A stretch of 64,000 nt of DNA from Noviluteimonas lactosilytica (GTDB lineage: Bacteria; Pseudomonadota; Gammaproteobacteria; Xanthomonadales; Xanthomonadaceae), in NCBI RefSeq assembly GCF_020866925.1, contig NZ_JAJGAK010000001.1, forward strand, positions 248,001-312,000, in the 5' to 3' direction. The notes beneath the pieces were generated by a model. It saw nothing but the letters and a program-made list of their open reading frames with translations. It did not search any database and was not told the origin of the DNA. The position numbers were made by a program, and so were the translations under genes. Of the stretch, positions 1 through 9,491 are shown piece by piece (within the stretch, counting starts at the first letter, position 1; each line of letters opens with the position of its first letter).

Positions 1-445
1 AGCTCGCGCTGATCATCACCTTCAGTGCGTCGACCGCGGCCTGCGCGACTTGCTCGGTGTCGCCGGCCAGGCGCGTCAGCATCGAGGCGACGGGTTCCGC
101 GTCGAAGCGTTCGCCCGGCAAGCGGAAGTATTTGCGCATCAGCAGCAGGCGCAGGTCGCGCGCGACGCCGCGGCCCGCGCGCGCCATCGTGTAATCGCCG
201 GCCAGGCCCAGGAAGCCGCGCGCGACGAACAGCAGCACGATCAGCACCGGCAGCCAGATCTTGAAGTCCGCCGGATCGGCGAGGCCGTCGATGATCGGCT
301 TGAGCAGCAGCGAGATGCCGGAGCTGGCCGCCGCTTCGAGCAGCATCGCCAGCGCCGCGACCGCGAGCCACGCGCGATACGGCTTGGCGAACCCGAGCAG
401 TCGGCGGTACGTCTGCGCCGGGGTCGGGGCTTTGCCCTCGGTCAT
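1..445 (-). CDS. msbA: MsbA lipid A/LPS core flippase, N-terminal part (cut by window edge)
   Basis: About 148 N-terminal residues of an ABC exporter are visible; the rest lies before base 1. The product begins MTEGKAPTPAQTYRRLLGFA and continues with hydrophobic segments typical of the first two helices of an ABC transmembrane domain, with the conserved IIDGL and FARG-like regions of MsbA. The family flips lipid A-core across the inner membrane. The ATG overlaps the exbD stop (ATGA), so it is translationally coupled to exbD, and exbB-exbD-msbA is a known Xanthomonad order. The nucleotide-binding domain is outside the window, so the call rests on the N-terminus and context. Confidence 0.85.
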   Translation of the reverse strand, partial: MTEGKAPTPAQTYRRLLGFAKPYRAWLAVAALAMLLEAAASSGISLLLKPIIDGLADPADFKIWLPVLIVLLFVARGFLGLAGDYTMARAGRGVARDLRLLLMRKYFRLPGERFDAEPVASMLTRLAGDTEQVAQAAVDALKVMISAS

Positions 446-885
446 GGGGCGGCCTTGGCCTGCGCGGACTGCACCGGCGGCGCGGTGGCGATCGACACCT
501 TCGAGAAGCCGAGCTGGCCGAGCGCGTCGAGCGCGGTCACGACCGACTGGTGCGGCGTGCGGCCGTCGGCGCGCAGCAGCACCGGGCGTTCGCGATCGGT
601 GCCGGCGATTTCGACGAGGGTCTGCTTCAGCGACTCGACGTCGGTGCGCAATGCTTCGCGATCGTCGATGAAGTAACGCCCTTCCGCGTTCACCAGCAGG
701 CTGATGGCCTTGGTCTGCGATTCGGCCGGCTGGCCGTTGGCCTGCGGCAGTTGCAGCTTCAGCACCGAGCGCGCGTCGAACGTGGTGGTGACGACGAAGA
801 AGATGATCAGGCAGAGGACGACGTCGATCAGCGGGATCAGGTTGATCTCCGGCGTGTCGTCTTCGCGATGGTCGCGGATGCGCAT
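442..885 (-). CDS. exbD: ExbD/TolR-family biopolymer transport protein
   Basis: 147 residues. One transmembrane segment (about residues 14-36) carries the invariant membrane aspartate (Asp21 in NLIPLIDVVL) that conducts protons in ExbD/TolR, followed by a periplasmic domain. With ExbB it forms the proton-driven motor that energises TonB. The ATG at 885 was chosen because it lies 4 bp after the exbB stop and places the TM segment close to the N-terminus, as in the family; the frame is open further upstream but that part is arginine- and proline-rich and overlaps exbB. The stop overlaps the msbA start. Confidence 0.92.
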   Translation of the reverse strand: MRIRDHREDDTPEINLIPLIDVVLCLIIFFVVTTTFDARSVLKLQLPQANGQPAESQTKAISLLVNAEGRYFIDDREALRTDVESLKQTLVEIAGTDRERPVLLRADGRTPHQSVVTALDALGQLGFSKVSIATAPPVQSAQAKAAP

Positions 886-889
886 GCGG

Positions 890-1570
890 TCAGTCGACGC
901 TCGCGGTCGCGCGCGCCGGCGCGGCATTCGGTGCGTTCGACGCGGCGGCGGCGCGCTGCGCGGCGGCGGCGCGCGGGTCGAGCGCATCCATCAGCTGGAT
1001 CGCCTCGTGTTCCATGTCCACGATGTACGCGGCGATCTTGCCGCGGAAATAGCGGTGGAACGCGAGCGCGGGGATCGCGACGATCATGCCGGCCGCGGTG
1101 CACACGAGCGCCTTGCCGATGCCCCCCGCGAGCTGGTTCACGTCGCCGATGCCGTGGTCGAGGATGCCGAGGAACATCTGGATCATGCCGACCACGGTGC
1201 CGAACAGGCCGAGCAGCGGGCCGGCGGCGGCGATCGTGCCGAGCGTGTTGAGGAAGCGCTCCATGCGATGCACGAGGTGGCGGCCGACATCTTCGGTGCG
1301 TTCGCGGATTTCCTCGCGGGTGCGGTGGCGCACGTCGAGGACGGCGGCGAGCAGCGCACCGAGCGGCGAGTTGCGACGGAGCGAATCGATGTGGCCGGCT
1401 TCCATCCGGCCGCGGGCGGCCCAGGCCCGCACTTCCTCGCCGAGGCCCGGCGGGAGGACGGCCTTGCGCCGCAGGCTCCAGAAGCGTTCGACGATGATGG
1501 CCAGGGCGATCACCGACAACAGCAGCAGCGGGATCATCGGCCAACCGCCAGCGCGCACGAGTTCCAGCAC
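890..1570 (-). CDS. exbB: ExbB/TolQ/MotA-family proton channel protein
   Basis: 226 residues with a GTG start 3 bp after the comEC stop. Three hydrophobic segments are visible: near residues 8-28, near 110-135 (GPLLGLFGTVVGMI, the conserved family core) and near 150-172 (CTAAGMIVAIPALAF). A cytoplasmic loop separates the first two. The protein is the channel half of the ExbB-ExbD motor. It sits in a comEC-exbB-exbD-msbA operon with near-zero spacing. TolQ is the alternative family name, but no tolA, tolB or pal gene is near, so ExbB is preferred. Confidence 0.92.
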   Translation of the reverse strand: MLELVRAGGWPMIPLLLLSVIALAIIVERFWSLRRKAVLPPGLGEEVRAWAARGRMEAGHIDSLRRNSPLGALLAAVLDVRHRTREEIRERTEDVGRHLVHRMERFLNTLGTIAAAGPLLGLFGTVVGMIQMFLGILDHGIGDVNQLAGGIGKALVCTAAGMIVAIPALAFHRYFRGKIAAYIVDMEHEAIQLMDALDPRAAAAQRAAAASNAPNAAPARATASVD

Positions 1571-1573
1571 GTC

Positions 1574-4005
1574 TCACTCCTCCGGGCCCGGCCCGTCATT
1601 CGGCCGATAGCATAGCCCAGCATTCCGGGCCGACCGGGGCACCGCGTCCCAAAGCCGCGCGTGGGTTGCGCGGCGCGAGGCCACGTTCACGCCCCGCGGG
1701 CCGGCGTCGATGCGCAGGGCGCCGCCGTCGGCGGTGCCCAGGACCCGGGCGCCGGACCGGCACCAGCGCGCGACGACTTCCTCGCGCGGATGGCCGAAAC
1801 GGTTGCCCGCGCCGGTGGCGACCAACGCGAAGCGGGCGCCGGTCGCGGCGATGAACGCGGGATCGGACGAGCCCTCGCTGCCGTGGTGCGGGATCAGCAC
1901 CACGTCGGCGCGCAGGTCTGCGCGTGCGTTCGTGCGCACCAGCGTGCGTTCGACCACCTCGCCGATGTCGCCGGTGAGCAACGCGGCGCCATGCGCGCCT
2001 TCGATGCGCAGCACGCAGCCTGCGTCGTTGCCGAGGTACGGGAAATGCGGGGTCGGGTGCAGGTAACGGAAGCGGACGCCGTCGCGCGTCCATTCGCGGC
2101 CGGCGAGGCAATGCGACGTCGATCCTGTCGGGCTGCCTTCGGGCGCATGGACCTCGCGGACCGGCACCGCGTCGCGCACCGATGGCCACCCTCCCGCGTG
2201 GTCGCTGTCGCCGTGGCTCACGATCGCGACATCGAGCGCGCGCACGCCGAGCGCACGCAACGCGGGAACGACGGCGCGCTCGCCCGCGTCGTATCCGTCG
2301 TGCGAGGCCGGGCCCATGTCGAACAACACCGCGTGCGACGTCGTGCGCACCAGGACCGACAGCCCCTGCCCGACGTCGAGCATGTCCATGCGGAACGCGC
2401 CGTGCGGCGGGAGGTCGCGCGACGGCCACAACAACGGCAGCCACAACAGGGCCGCGATCGGTTTGCCGGGCACGCCGCGCGGAAGCAACCACCAGAACGC
2501 AGCGAATGCCGCCATCGGCAAGGCGAACCAGCGGGCTTCGGGCAACCATGCGAATGCGAAGCGACTTTCGCCCAGCGCGACGAACGCGGGCCACGTGGCG
2601 TCGAATGCCGCGGCCGCGATGCGCCACGCCCAATCGCCCGCGCCCGCATGGAGCGCGTCGAGCCCCGTCCCGAGCAGCGCGAGCGGAACCACGACGAGAC
2701 TCCACCACGGGATCGCGACGAGATTCGCGAGCGGGCCGGCGAGCGATGCCTGGCCGAACAACGCGACGGTCAACGGCAGCAAGCCGATCGTCGCGACCGC
2801 CTGCGCCGCCGCGAAGGTGCGCACGATGCCGCCGTCGACGCGCGGCAGGCACCACAACAGCCAAGCCACGCCGCACACGCTGAGCCAGAAGCCCGCGCCG
2901 AGGAGCGACAACGGATCGACGACCACCATCGCGATCACCGCGACGGCGAGCGCATCGAACGACGCATGCGCGCGGCGCGCACAACGGACCGCGGCGACGG
3001 CGGCGATCATCAGCGTCGTGCGCACCGTCGGGAGCGCGAAGCCGGCGACTGCGGTGTAGAGCGCGGCGCCGAGGACGGCAACGATGGCCATGGCGATCGG
3101 ACGCGGCAGATGGCGGGGGATCGCGGGGACGACGCGCCATGCGAACGATGCGAGCAGCGCGAAGAAGCCCGCGACGAGCCCGACGTGGAAGCCCGAGATC
3201 GCGATGAGATGCGTCAGTCCGGTCGCGCGGAGCGTTGCCCAGTCCGCATCGTCGAGGCCGCGTGTGTCGCCGAGTGCGAGGGCGCGGACGAAGCGCGCGG
3301 CGGGGTCGGCGACGGCCACGTCGATTCGCTCCGCCATGTTCGCGCGCCATGCCTGCAGGCCGTGCGGCGGTGTGAGCGCATGCGCGGCCGACGGATTGCG
3401 CACGTAGCCCGTCGCGGCGAGCCGGTGCGCGAATGCGTGTCGCTCGGCGTCGAACCAGCCCGGATTGCGGAGGCCACGCGGCGCGCGCAGGCGGACGTCG
3501 AACTCCCATCGCGTCCCGGCATGCACGCGCGGAAGCGCGGGCGCGTCGTCGACCCGTCCGCCATACCAGGACAGGCGCAGCAGCCGGCCGCGCAGGTCGG
3601 CGTGTTGCGTCGCGTCGTCGTCGACGCGCAGGTGGAAGCGCGTGCGGCGCCCCTCTTCCACCGGCAAGTCGACGATGCGGCCACGGACGCGCATGTCCTC
3701 GCGTTCGAGCGTCGGCGGCAAGCGGAGCCCCATCGACGAGGATGCGTGCGCGGCGGCGAGCGCGAAGCCCAGCAACGCGATCGCGAGTGCCGTCGCGAGG
3801 CGGGCACGATGCTGCACCAGCGCCACCGCGCCACACCGATCCAGAGCGTCATGCCCGCCGCCGCGATGGCGACGGAGAGAGCGGACGGCAACGACCACGG
3901 GGCCAGCAACGCGACAACGGTGCCCAAAACGAGCGCCCTCGCACCGGGCACCAGGCCGATCCTCGCTGATCCTGCCTCGTCGCGGCGTCCCTGCCGCACC
4001 GGCAT
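1574..4005 (-). CDS. comEC: ComEC/Rec2 DNA-uptake channel, with an apparent frameshift near codon 60
   Basis: Inner-membrane channel that imports single-stranded DNA during natural transformation. The main frame (about 3830 down to 1574) has the multi-TM competence domain, including LTHLIAISGFHVGLV, and a C-terminal metallo-beta-lactamase-like domain with LDVGQG, HGDSDHAGG and IPHHGSEGS. The expected N-terminal helices (GTVVALLAPWSLPSALSVAI) lie in another frame starting at the ATG at 4005, which overlaps the stop of the upstream gene as TAATG. The two frames join at about 3805-3830 and need one extra base to become continuous. Either a one-base deletion, a sequence error, or a shorter protein from a GTG near 3829-3835. 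Total span 2432 nt, about 810 residues if repaired, the usual size. Confidence 0.8.
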
Positions 4006-4418
4006 TACTCGTTGTGCTCGCCACGTTGGCCGACCGGCGCTGCAGCGGCTTGTCGCTCGTGCACGGGCGAGATCGCATGCGGGATGACATGGATGCTGGG
4101 TTGCATCGACTTGCCCGTGTCGAACGCGGCGAGCAGGTTGTCGACGGAGCTTGCCATGCTCTGGTGCAATGCCACGGCCGTCGTGATCCCGGTAGAAACG
4201 ATCGCGACGAGAATCGTGACGAACATGACCATCGCGAGGCGCATGCTCTCGCGAAGCTCCTTGCGAAACTCCAGCACGCTCGAGCGGATTTCGTTGCGAA
4301 ACTCACGGAAGTCCTGCCGCATCGACTGCAATCCCGACTCGATTTCCTTCATTCGCCCATCGATCCGCGCTTCCAGCGCTCCGATCTTCGCGTCGTGCTC
4401 TTCGCGTGGAATGCTCAT
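4005..4418 (-). CDS. Small coiled-coil membrane protein of unknown function
   Basis: 137 residues. The first half is charged and heptad-like (EEHDAKIGALEARIDGRMKE, then RQDFREFRNEIRSS), predicting a coiled coil. One transmembrane helix follows (about residues 70-92, AMVMFVTILVAIVSTGITTA), then a polar tail of about 45 residues. The ATG at 4418 has a good ribosome-binding site (AAGGAG). The stop overlaps the ATG that would begin comEC (TAATG), so the two are probably co-translated. The layout resembles small t-SNARE-like or CCDC90-type bacterial proteins, but I do not recognise a family. A link to DNA uptake is inference from coupling only. Confidence 0.75.
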   Translation of the reverse strand: MSIPREEHDAKIGALEARIDGRMKEIESGLQSMRQDFREFRNEIRSSVLEFRKELRESMRLAMVMFVTILVAIVSTGITTAVALHQSMASSVDNLLAAFDTGKSMQPSIHVIPHAISPVHERQAAAAPVGQRGEHNE

Positions 4419-4657
4419 CGCGCGTCTCCTTCGTTCGATGGAGACAGCATGGAACGGGCAAGAAGTTCTCGACAGACTGCAGCGTCGCGAGCTTCCGGGG
4501 GTCGCATCGCACGTCACGAACGAAGCTTGCCTAGCCGGAAACGAGAGCCTTCCCCTCGTCAGCAATCCCCTACACAAGCACGCGGCGAAATCCGACAGAT
4601 GCGATCGGCGCGTTGCTGCATGCTTTTGCCGCACACTCCTTCATGGACGCAATCGTG

Positions 4658-5110
4658 ATGTCGAACGCATCGCCCACGTTGCAGCTGACCTGGCGCCCTT
4701 CGCGATACGTCGTCGCCGCGTTGGCGCTCCTGGGATGCGCGGGTGCGTTCGCGTCGTTCGCTTCCGACCTGCCGCCGACCATCGGCCTGCCCCTGGCGAT
4801 CGCCAGCGTCGGCTGGGGTCTCGCCTCCTCCTTCCGGGAACATCGACGCCCGCCGAGGGTCTTCGAGCGCTCGGCCGACGGAACCATGACCCTGGACACC
4901 ATGCAGATCCAAAGCGCCCACCTGCTCTGGCGCGGTTCGCTGGCGTACCTGTCGGTGCGCGACGCAGGTGGCCGCACGCATTGGCTGTCCTTCTGGCCCG
5001 ACACCCTCGGTCCGCGCGCCCGCCGGGCCCTGCGCCTCGCGCTCGATGTCCCGGAGCCAACTCGCCGGCGCGCCGCCTCTCGCCGTTCACGGCACGAGAT
5101 GCGACGATAG
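4658..5110 (+). CDS. YgfX-like membrane protein
   Basis: 150 residues from the ATG at 4658; an ATG at 4643 is also possible. Two hydrophobic segments near the N-terminus (around residues 13-32 and 38-52) are followed by a short cytoplasmic domain with the family signature LLWRG, a GGRTHW-like strand and LSFWPDTLGPRARRALRLAL. This matches the YgfX (formerly CptA) family, which in Escherichia coli is encoded next to sdhE/ygfY. Here no sdhE-like gene is adjacent; lolC starts 8 bp downstream. Family membership is fairly clear, but the function in this organism is not shown by the sequence. The 239 bp before it, back to 4418, hold only its leader and that of the divergent gene. Confidence 0.75.
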   Translation: MSNASPTLQLTWRPSRYVVAALALLGCAGAFASFASDLPPTIGLPLAIASVGWGLASSFREHRRPPRVFERSADGTMTLDTMQIQSAHLLWRGSLAYLSVRDAGGRTHWLSFWPDTLGPRARRALRLALDVPEPTRRRAASRRSRHEMRR

Positions 5111-5117
5111 GCCGCTT

Positions 5118-6359
5118 ATGTTCAAACCCATCCCCGTCGCCATCGGCCTGCGCTACCTGCGCGCCAAGCGCCGCAACGGCTTCATCTCCTTCATTTCGCT
5201 CGCGTCGATCCTCGGGATCGCGCTCGGCGTGACGGCCCTCATCACGACCCTCGCGGTCATGAGCGGGTTCCAGCGCGAGATCCGCGACCGCATGTTGCAG
5301 ATGGCCGCGCACGCCACCGTGAGCGGCTACGGCGAGCCGCTCGTGGACTGGCAGCACGCGGTGGACCTGGCCAATCGCGACCCGCGCATCGCCGGCGCCG
5401 CCCCCTTCATCGAGACGCAGGGCCTGCTGCGCAGCGCGCGCAACCAACCGGCGATCGTGCGCGGCATCGTGCCGGAACAGGAAGGCAAGGTGTCGGTGCT
5501 GGGCGAGAAGATGGTGTCCGGCCGCCTCGATGCGCTCACGCCGGGCAGCTTCAACATCGTGCTCGGCCGCGAGCTGGCGATGTGGCTCGGCGTCAACGTC
5601 GGCGACAGCGTCGTGCTCACGACCGACCTGCAGGCGACGCCGATGGGCGCGATGCCGCAGTTCAAGCGCTTCCGCGTCAGCGGCCTGTTCGAGGCCGGCT
5701 ACAACGAATTCGACAAGGGCCTGGCCGTCGTCAACATGCAGGACGCGCAGCGCCTGATGCGCATGGGGAACGGCGTCACCGGCGTGCGCCTGCGCCTGCA
5801 CGACATGGACCAGGCCTTCGACGTCGCGCGCGACCTCGCCCTCAAGCTGCCCGGCCCGTACAGCGTGAGCGACTGGACGCGCGAGAACGCGAACATGTTC
5901 CGCGCGCTGAAGATGGAAAAGACGGTGATGGCGATCCTGCTCTCGCTGCTGATCGCGATGGGCGCGTTCAACCTCGTGTCCTCGCAGGTGATGCTGGTGA
6001 CCGACAAGCAGGCCGACATCGCGATCCTGCGCACGCTCGGCCTCACGCCGCGCGGCGTGATGCAGGTGTTCATGGTGCAGGGCAGCCTGATCGGCATCAT
6101 CGGCACCGTGCTCGGCGTGGTTGGCGGCATCGCGTTGACGCTCAACCTCGACCACATCCTGCACGGCATCGAGCGCGTGCTCGGCGTGCAGCTTTTGCCG
6201 GAGGACGTCTACTACATCACCGGCCTGCCGACCGAATTGAACGCCGACGACGTCACGATCATCGCGCTCGTCGCCCTCGGCATGGCGTTCCTGGCGACCC
6301 TGTATCCCGCGTGGCGCGCCGCGCGCACGGCCCCGGCGGAGGCGCTGCGTTATGAATGA
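5118..6359 (+). CDS. lolC: Lipoprotein-releasing ABC transporter permease LolC/LolE
   Basis: 413 residues with the FtsX/MacB-type layout: one TM helix near residues 18-48 ([20 protein letters not shown]), a large periplasmic domain, and three C-terminal TM helices (around 270-400). It extracts outer-membrane lipoproteins from the inner membrane and passes them to LolA. The ATG at 5118 ([20 protein letters not shown]) matches the family N-terminus; the frame is open upstream but that part overlaps the YgfX-like gene. The last 8 bp overlap lolD. Only one permease gene is present, so a homodimeric LolC/E-type (LolF-like) arrangement is possible. Confidence 0.93.
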   Translation: MFKPIPVAIGLRYLRAKRRNGFISFISLASILGIALGVTALITTLAVMSGFQREIRDRMLQMAAHATVSGYGEPLVDWQHAVDLANRDPRIAGAAPFIETQGLLRSARNQPAIVRGIVPEQEGKVSVLGEKMVSGRLDALTPGSFNIVLGRELAMWLGVNVGDSVVLTTDLQATPMGAMPQFKRFRVSGLFEAGYNEFDKGLAVVNMQDAQRLMRMGNGVTGVRLRLHDMDQAFDVARDLALKLPGPYSVSDWTRENANMFRALKMEKTVMAILLSLLIAMGAFNLVSSQVMLVTDKQADIAILRTLGLTPRGVMQVFMVQGSLIGIIGTVLGVVGGIALTLNLDHILHGIERVLGVQLLPEDVYYITGLPTELNADDVTIIALVALGMAFLATLYPAWRAARTAPAEALRYE

Positions 6360-7044
6360 AGTCCTGCGCGCCGATGGCCTCGCCAAGACCTACGCGGAAG
6401 GATCGCTGCGCACGCACGTCTTCCACGACCTGCACCTGTCGGTGGCCGAAGGCGAGACCGTCGCGATCCTCGGCGCCTCGGGCGCCGGCAAGAGCACCCT
6501 GCTCCACCTGCTCGGCGGCCTCGACGTGCCGACCGCGGGCGAAGTGTGGGTCGCGGGCAAGCAGATGAGCACGCTGTCCGACGCCGAGCGCGGTCGCCTG
6601 CGCAATGGTGCACTCGGCTTCGTCTACCAGTTCCACCACCTGCTGCCCGAGTTCACCGCACTCGAGAACGTCATGCTGCCGGTGCTGCTCAACGGCACGC
6701 ACATCCCCGATGCCCGGAAGCGCGCGAAGGACCTGCTCGAATCCGTCGGCCTCGGCCATCGCCTCGAACACAAGCCCGGCGAACTCTCCGGCGGCGAACG
6801 CCAGCGCGCGGCCGTCGCGCGCGCGCTCGTGAACAAGCCCGCCTGCGTCCTCGGCGACGAGCCCACCGGCAACCTGGACGAGAAGACCGCCGCGCACGTC
6901 TTCGCGCAGATGCTCGACCTCAACCACGCCCAGCGCACGAGCCTGGTGCTGGTGACGCACGACCGCAAACTCGCACGCAAGTTGGATCGCGTGCTCGAAC
7001 TGCATGAAGGCAAGTTGCGGGAAGTGGCGCCGAGCGAGGTCTGA
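6352..7044 (+). CDS. lolD: Lipoprotein-releasing ABC transporter ATPase LolD
   Basis: 230 residues. Walker [10 protein letters not shown] at 41-49, signature [15 protein letters not shown] near 145, Walker [16 protein letters not shown] near 165 and the His-switch in VLVTHD. The sequence around the Q-loop ([19 protein letters not shown]) is typical of LolD. It powers LolC/E. Start overlaps the lolC stop by 8 bp, indicating coupling. The 60 bp after its stop separate it from the convergent pbpC and show no clear hairpin. Confidence 0.95.
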   Translation: MNEVLRADGLAKTYAEGSLRTHVFHDLHLSVAEGETVAILGASGAGKSTLLHLLGGLDVPTAGEVWVAGKQMSTLSDAERGRLRNGALGFVYQFHHLLPEFTALENVMLPVLLNGTHIPDARKRAKDLLESVGLGHRLEHKPGELSGGERQRAAVARALVNKPACVLGDEPTGNLDEKTAAHVFAQMLDLNHAQRTSLVLVTHDRKLARKLDRVLELHEGKLREVAPSEV

Positions 7045-7104
7045 CGCAGGACACGCCACCCAGTTCGAAGCACTTGTTCATCGTGCCAGGGCCGCTTGCA
7101 TCCT

Positions 7105-9489
7105 TCAGGGCATCACGCGGAACGCCACCGCGGACCACGCGCCGGTTTCCGCCAGCGCCGTGAGGGTATGCGCGCCCTCTTCCGAGAAGTCGAACGCGAA
7201 CGACGCCCCGCCGTTCGATTCGCCGATCATGCGCCCGTCGATCAGCCAGCGGATGCGCGCCTCGCTCCCAAGCGCACGCACGGAGAGTTTCAGTGGCGTC
7301 GTGCGGTTGGACGGACGCGCGAGCGTCGCGCGATCGACGAGGCCATCGATGCGCAACGCCTCGGTGGCATCGCGATTGTCCGGTGCACAATCGGCCGCGC
7401 GCGGCGGCAACGTCGCGGCGGTGCGCGCATCAGTCGACAGCCACGGCGATGCGAGCGCCGGCCACCGCGCCAACGAAGTCGCACGGCGCGCATGCGTCGC
7501 GCTGCAATCGGCCGTGAGGCGCCTCCCCGTGCGTGCATCGACGTCGTAGGACTCGACACCCGCATTCCACAACCGCGCATCGCGCTCTGCGAACGTCGGC
7601 GGCAGGTTCCCATCGAGCGTCCACGCCTCGCGCCGCTTGTGGCACAACTGCGGTTGCGCGGGATCCGGCGGCAAGCCCAGCGGCCAGCACACTTCGATCT
7701 GTTCGACGTTCGCCGGCGGCGGGCGCGGCGCGGCATCCGCAGGCGACGTCGGCAAGCTGTCGATCGTCTCGAACAGCAACGGCAGCGCGGTCATCGCGCC
7801 GTACTGCCCGGGCAGCGGCGTGCCGTCGGGCCGGCCGACCCACACGCCGACGGTGTAGCGTCGCGTGCTGCCCAGCGCCCACGCATCGCGATAGCCGTAG
7901 CTCGTGCCCGTCTTCCAGGCCACACGCATGCGCGAGCGCAGGTCGAAGGTGTCGGCGACGGTGCCGGGGCGCGGTGCGGATTCGAGGATGTCGCGCACGA
8001 TCCACGCGGCGCCGGGCGACAGCAGGCGGCGTTCGATGCGCGGTGCGTCGGCGCGATAGCGCACGCGTCCGGCGATGCCGTCGCGATTGAGCGCCGAGTA
8101 CGCGCCGACGAGATCTTCCAGCCGCGCCCCCGTGCCACCGAGGATCATCGCAAGGTTGGGCGCGCCGCCGCTCGGCCACTTCAGGTCGATGCCCGCGTTC
8201 GCGAGTTTCGCGGCGAAGCGCGTCGGCCCCACGCGATCGAGCAGGTCGACGGCGGGGACGTTCAACGACAGGCGCAACGCTTCCGACGCCGCGACGGGCC
8301 CGTTGAACGCCATGTCGAAGTTGCCCGGCCGGTAGTCGCCGAACGATTGCGGCGCGTCGACGAGCAGGCTTTCCGAATGAATCAGCCCATCGTCGAGCGC
8401 GAGGCCGTAAAGGAACGGCTTGAGCGTCGAGCCGGGCGAACGCCAGGCTTTCACCATGTCGACGTGGCCGAGGCGTTTGGCGTCGGCGAACGCGACGGAG
8501 CCGACGTACGCGCGCGCTTCGAGCGTCGCGTTGTCGATCACCAGCAGCGCGGCGGACGTGCGCGGCGGCAAGTCGGAGAAGTAGGCCGAGACGCGATCTT
8601 CGAGCGTGCGTTGCAGGTCGGCGTCGATCGTCGAGCGGATCGTCGACTGCCGCGGCGACGCGCTGCGCAACCGCTGTGCCAGCAACGCCGCATGACGCGG
8701 CGGCTCGAGCGCACGCGCGACGACAGGCTCGACCCGCGCCTCGTCCACATCCTCCGCCGACCACACGCCCACCGATCCCATCCGCGCGAGCACCTTGTCG
8801 CGCGCCTTGCGCGCACGCTCGGGTTCGCGATCCGGCCGCAGGCGACTCGGCGATTGCGGCAGCACGACGAGCAACGCCGCTTCGGCGTGCGACAAGCGCG
8901 CGGCAGGCTTGCCGAGATACGCCCAGCTCGCCGCTTCCACGCCCTGGATCGTCCCGCCGAACGGCGCGCGGTCGAGATACAGCGCGAGGATCTCGCGCTT
9001 CGACAGATGCACTTCGAGTTGCAGCGCGCGGAACATCTGCCGCAGCTTGTCGAACATCCCGCGCTTGCCGCGCGACGAGGGTTCGAGGATGCGCGCGACC
9101 TGCATCGTCAGCGTAGAACCGCCCGACACGACGCGTCCGTGCCGCACCCACTGCCCCGCCGCGCGGGCGAGCGCGACGGGATTGATGCCGGGATGGCGCC
9201 AGAACCAGCGATCTTCGTAGGCGATCAACGCTTCGAGATACAGCGGCGACACCGCTTCCGGCGCGACCGGCGAACGCCACACGCCTTCGCGATCGGCGAA
9301 CGCGCGCAGCGGCGTTCCGTCGCGCGCGAGCACCACGCCGCCCTCCCCGCGCGTCGCGGGCAAGGGCAGCGGGAATGCGAGATCCAGCAGCATCGCGCCG
9401 ACGGAAAGCACGAGCGCCGACAACAGCGCGAGTGCCTTCCATCGACGACGCACGACCGGGACCACGACCGCGAACACGCCCGCAAACAC
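7105..9489 (-). CDS. pbpC: Penicillin-binding protein 1C (bifunctional peptidoglycan synthase)
   Basis: 794 residues. TM anchor about 18-38, then a GT51 glycosyltransferase domain with catalytic Glu92 in YEDRWFWRHPG and the GGSTLTMQVAR motif near 123-133. The transpeptidase domain follows with SxxK at Ser354-Lys357 (SPGSTLKP), SLN at 408-410 and KTGTS at 526-530. The C-terminal part (about 640 onward) matches the penicillin-binding C-terminal domain of PBP1C. All catalytic motifs are intact. The GTG at 9489 was chosen because GGGAGG lies 6 bases before it; a TTG two codons upstream is also possible. It follows the alpha-2-macroglobulin gene with almost no gap, the classic yfhM-pbpC pairing. 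Confidence 0.95.
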   Translation of the reverse strand: MFAGVFAVVVPVVRRRWKALALLSALVLSVGAMLLDLAFPLPLPATRGEGGVVLARDGTPLRAFADREGVWRSPVAPEAVSPLYLEALIAYEDRWFWRHPGINPVALARAAGQWVRHGRVVSGGSTLTMQVARILEPSSRGKRGMFDKLRQMFRALQLEVHLSKREILALYLDRAPFGGTIQGVEAASWAYLGKPAARLSHAEAALLVVLPQSPSRLRPDREPERARKARDKVLARMGSVGVWSAEDVDEARVEPVVARALEPPRHAALLAQRLRSASPRQSTIRSTIDADLQRTLEDRVSAYFSDLPPRTSAALLVIDNATLEARAYVGSVAFADAKRLGHVDMVKAWRSPGSTLKPFLYGLALDDGLIHSESLLVDAPQSFGDYRPGNFDMAFNGPVAASEALRLSLNVPAVDLLDRVGPTRFAAKLANAGIDLKWPSGGAPNLAMILGGTGARLEDLVGAYSALNRDGIAGRVRYRADAPRIERRLLSPGAAWIVRDILESAPRPGTVADTFDLRSRMRVAWKTGTSYGYRDAWALGSTRRYTVGVWVGRPDGTPLPGQYGAMTALPLLFETIDSLPTSPADAAPRPPPANVEQIEVCWPLGLPPDPAQPQLCHKRREAWTLDGNLPPTFAERDARLWNAGVESYDVDARTGRRLTADCSATHARRATSLARWPALASPWLSTDARTAATLPPRAADCAPDNRDATEALRIDGLVDRATLARPSNRTTPLKLSVRALGSEARIRWLIDGRMIGESNGGASFAFDFSEEGAHTLTALAETGAWSAVAFRVMP

Positions 9490-9491
9490 GT

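Noticed and set aside
3805-3830. Programmed -1 frameshift in comEC
   Set aside because: No slippery X XXY YYZ heptamer or downstream structure was recognised; ComEC is not known to be made this way. An indel or sequence error is simpler.
1661-4087. Long plus-strand reading frame opposite comEC
   Set aside because: Arginine-rich product with no motif; a GC-rich shadow of comEC. Many similar long opposite-strand frames were discarded for the same reason.
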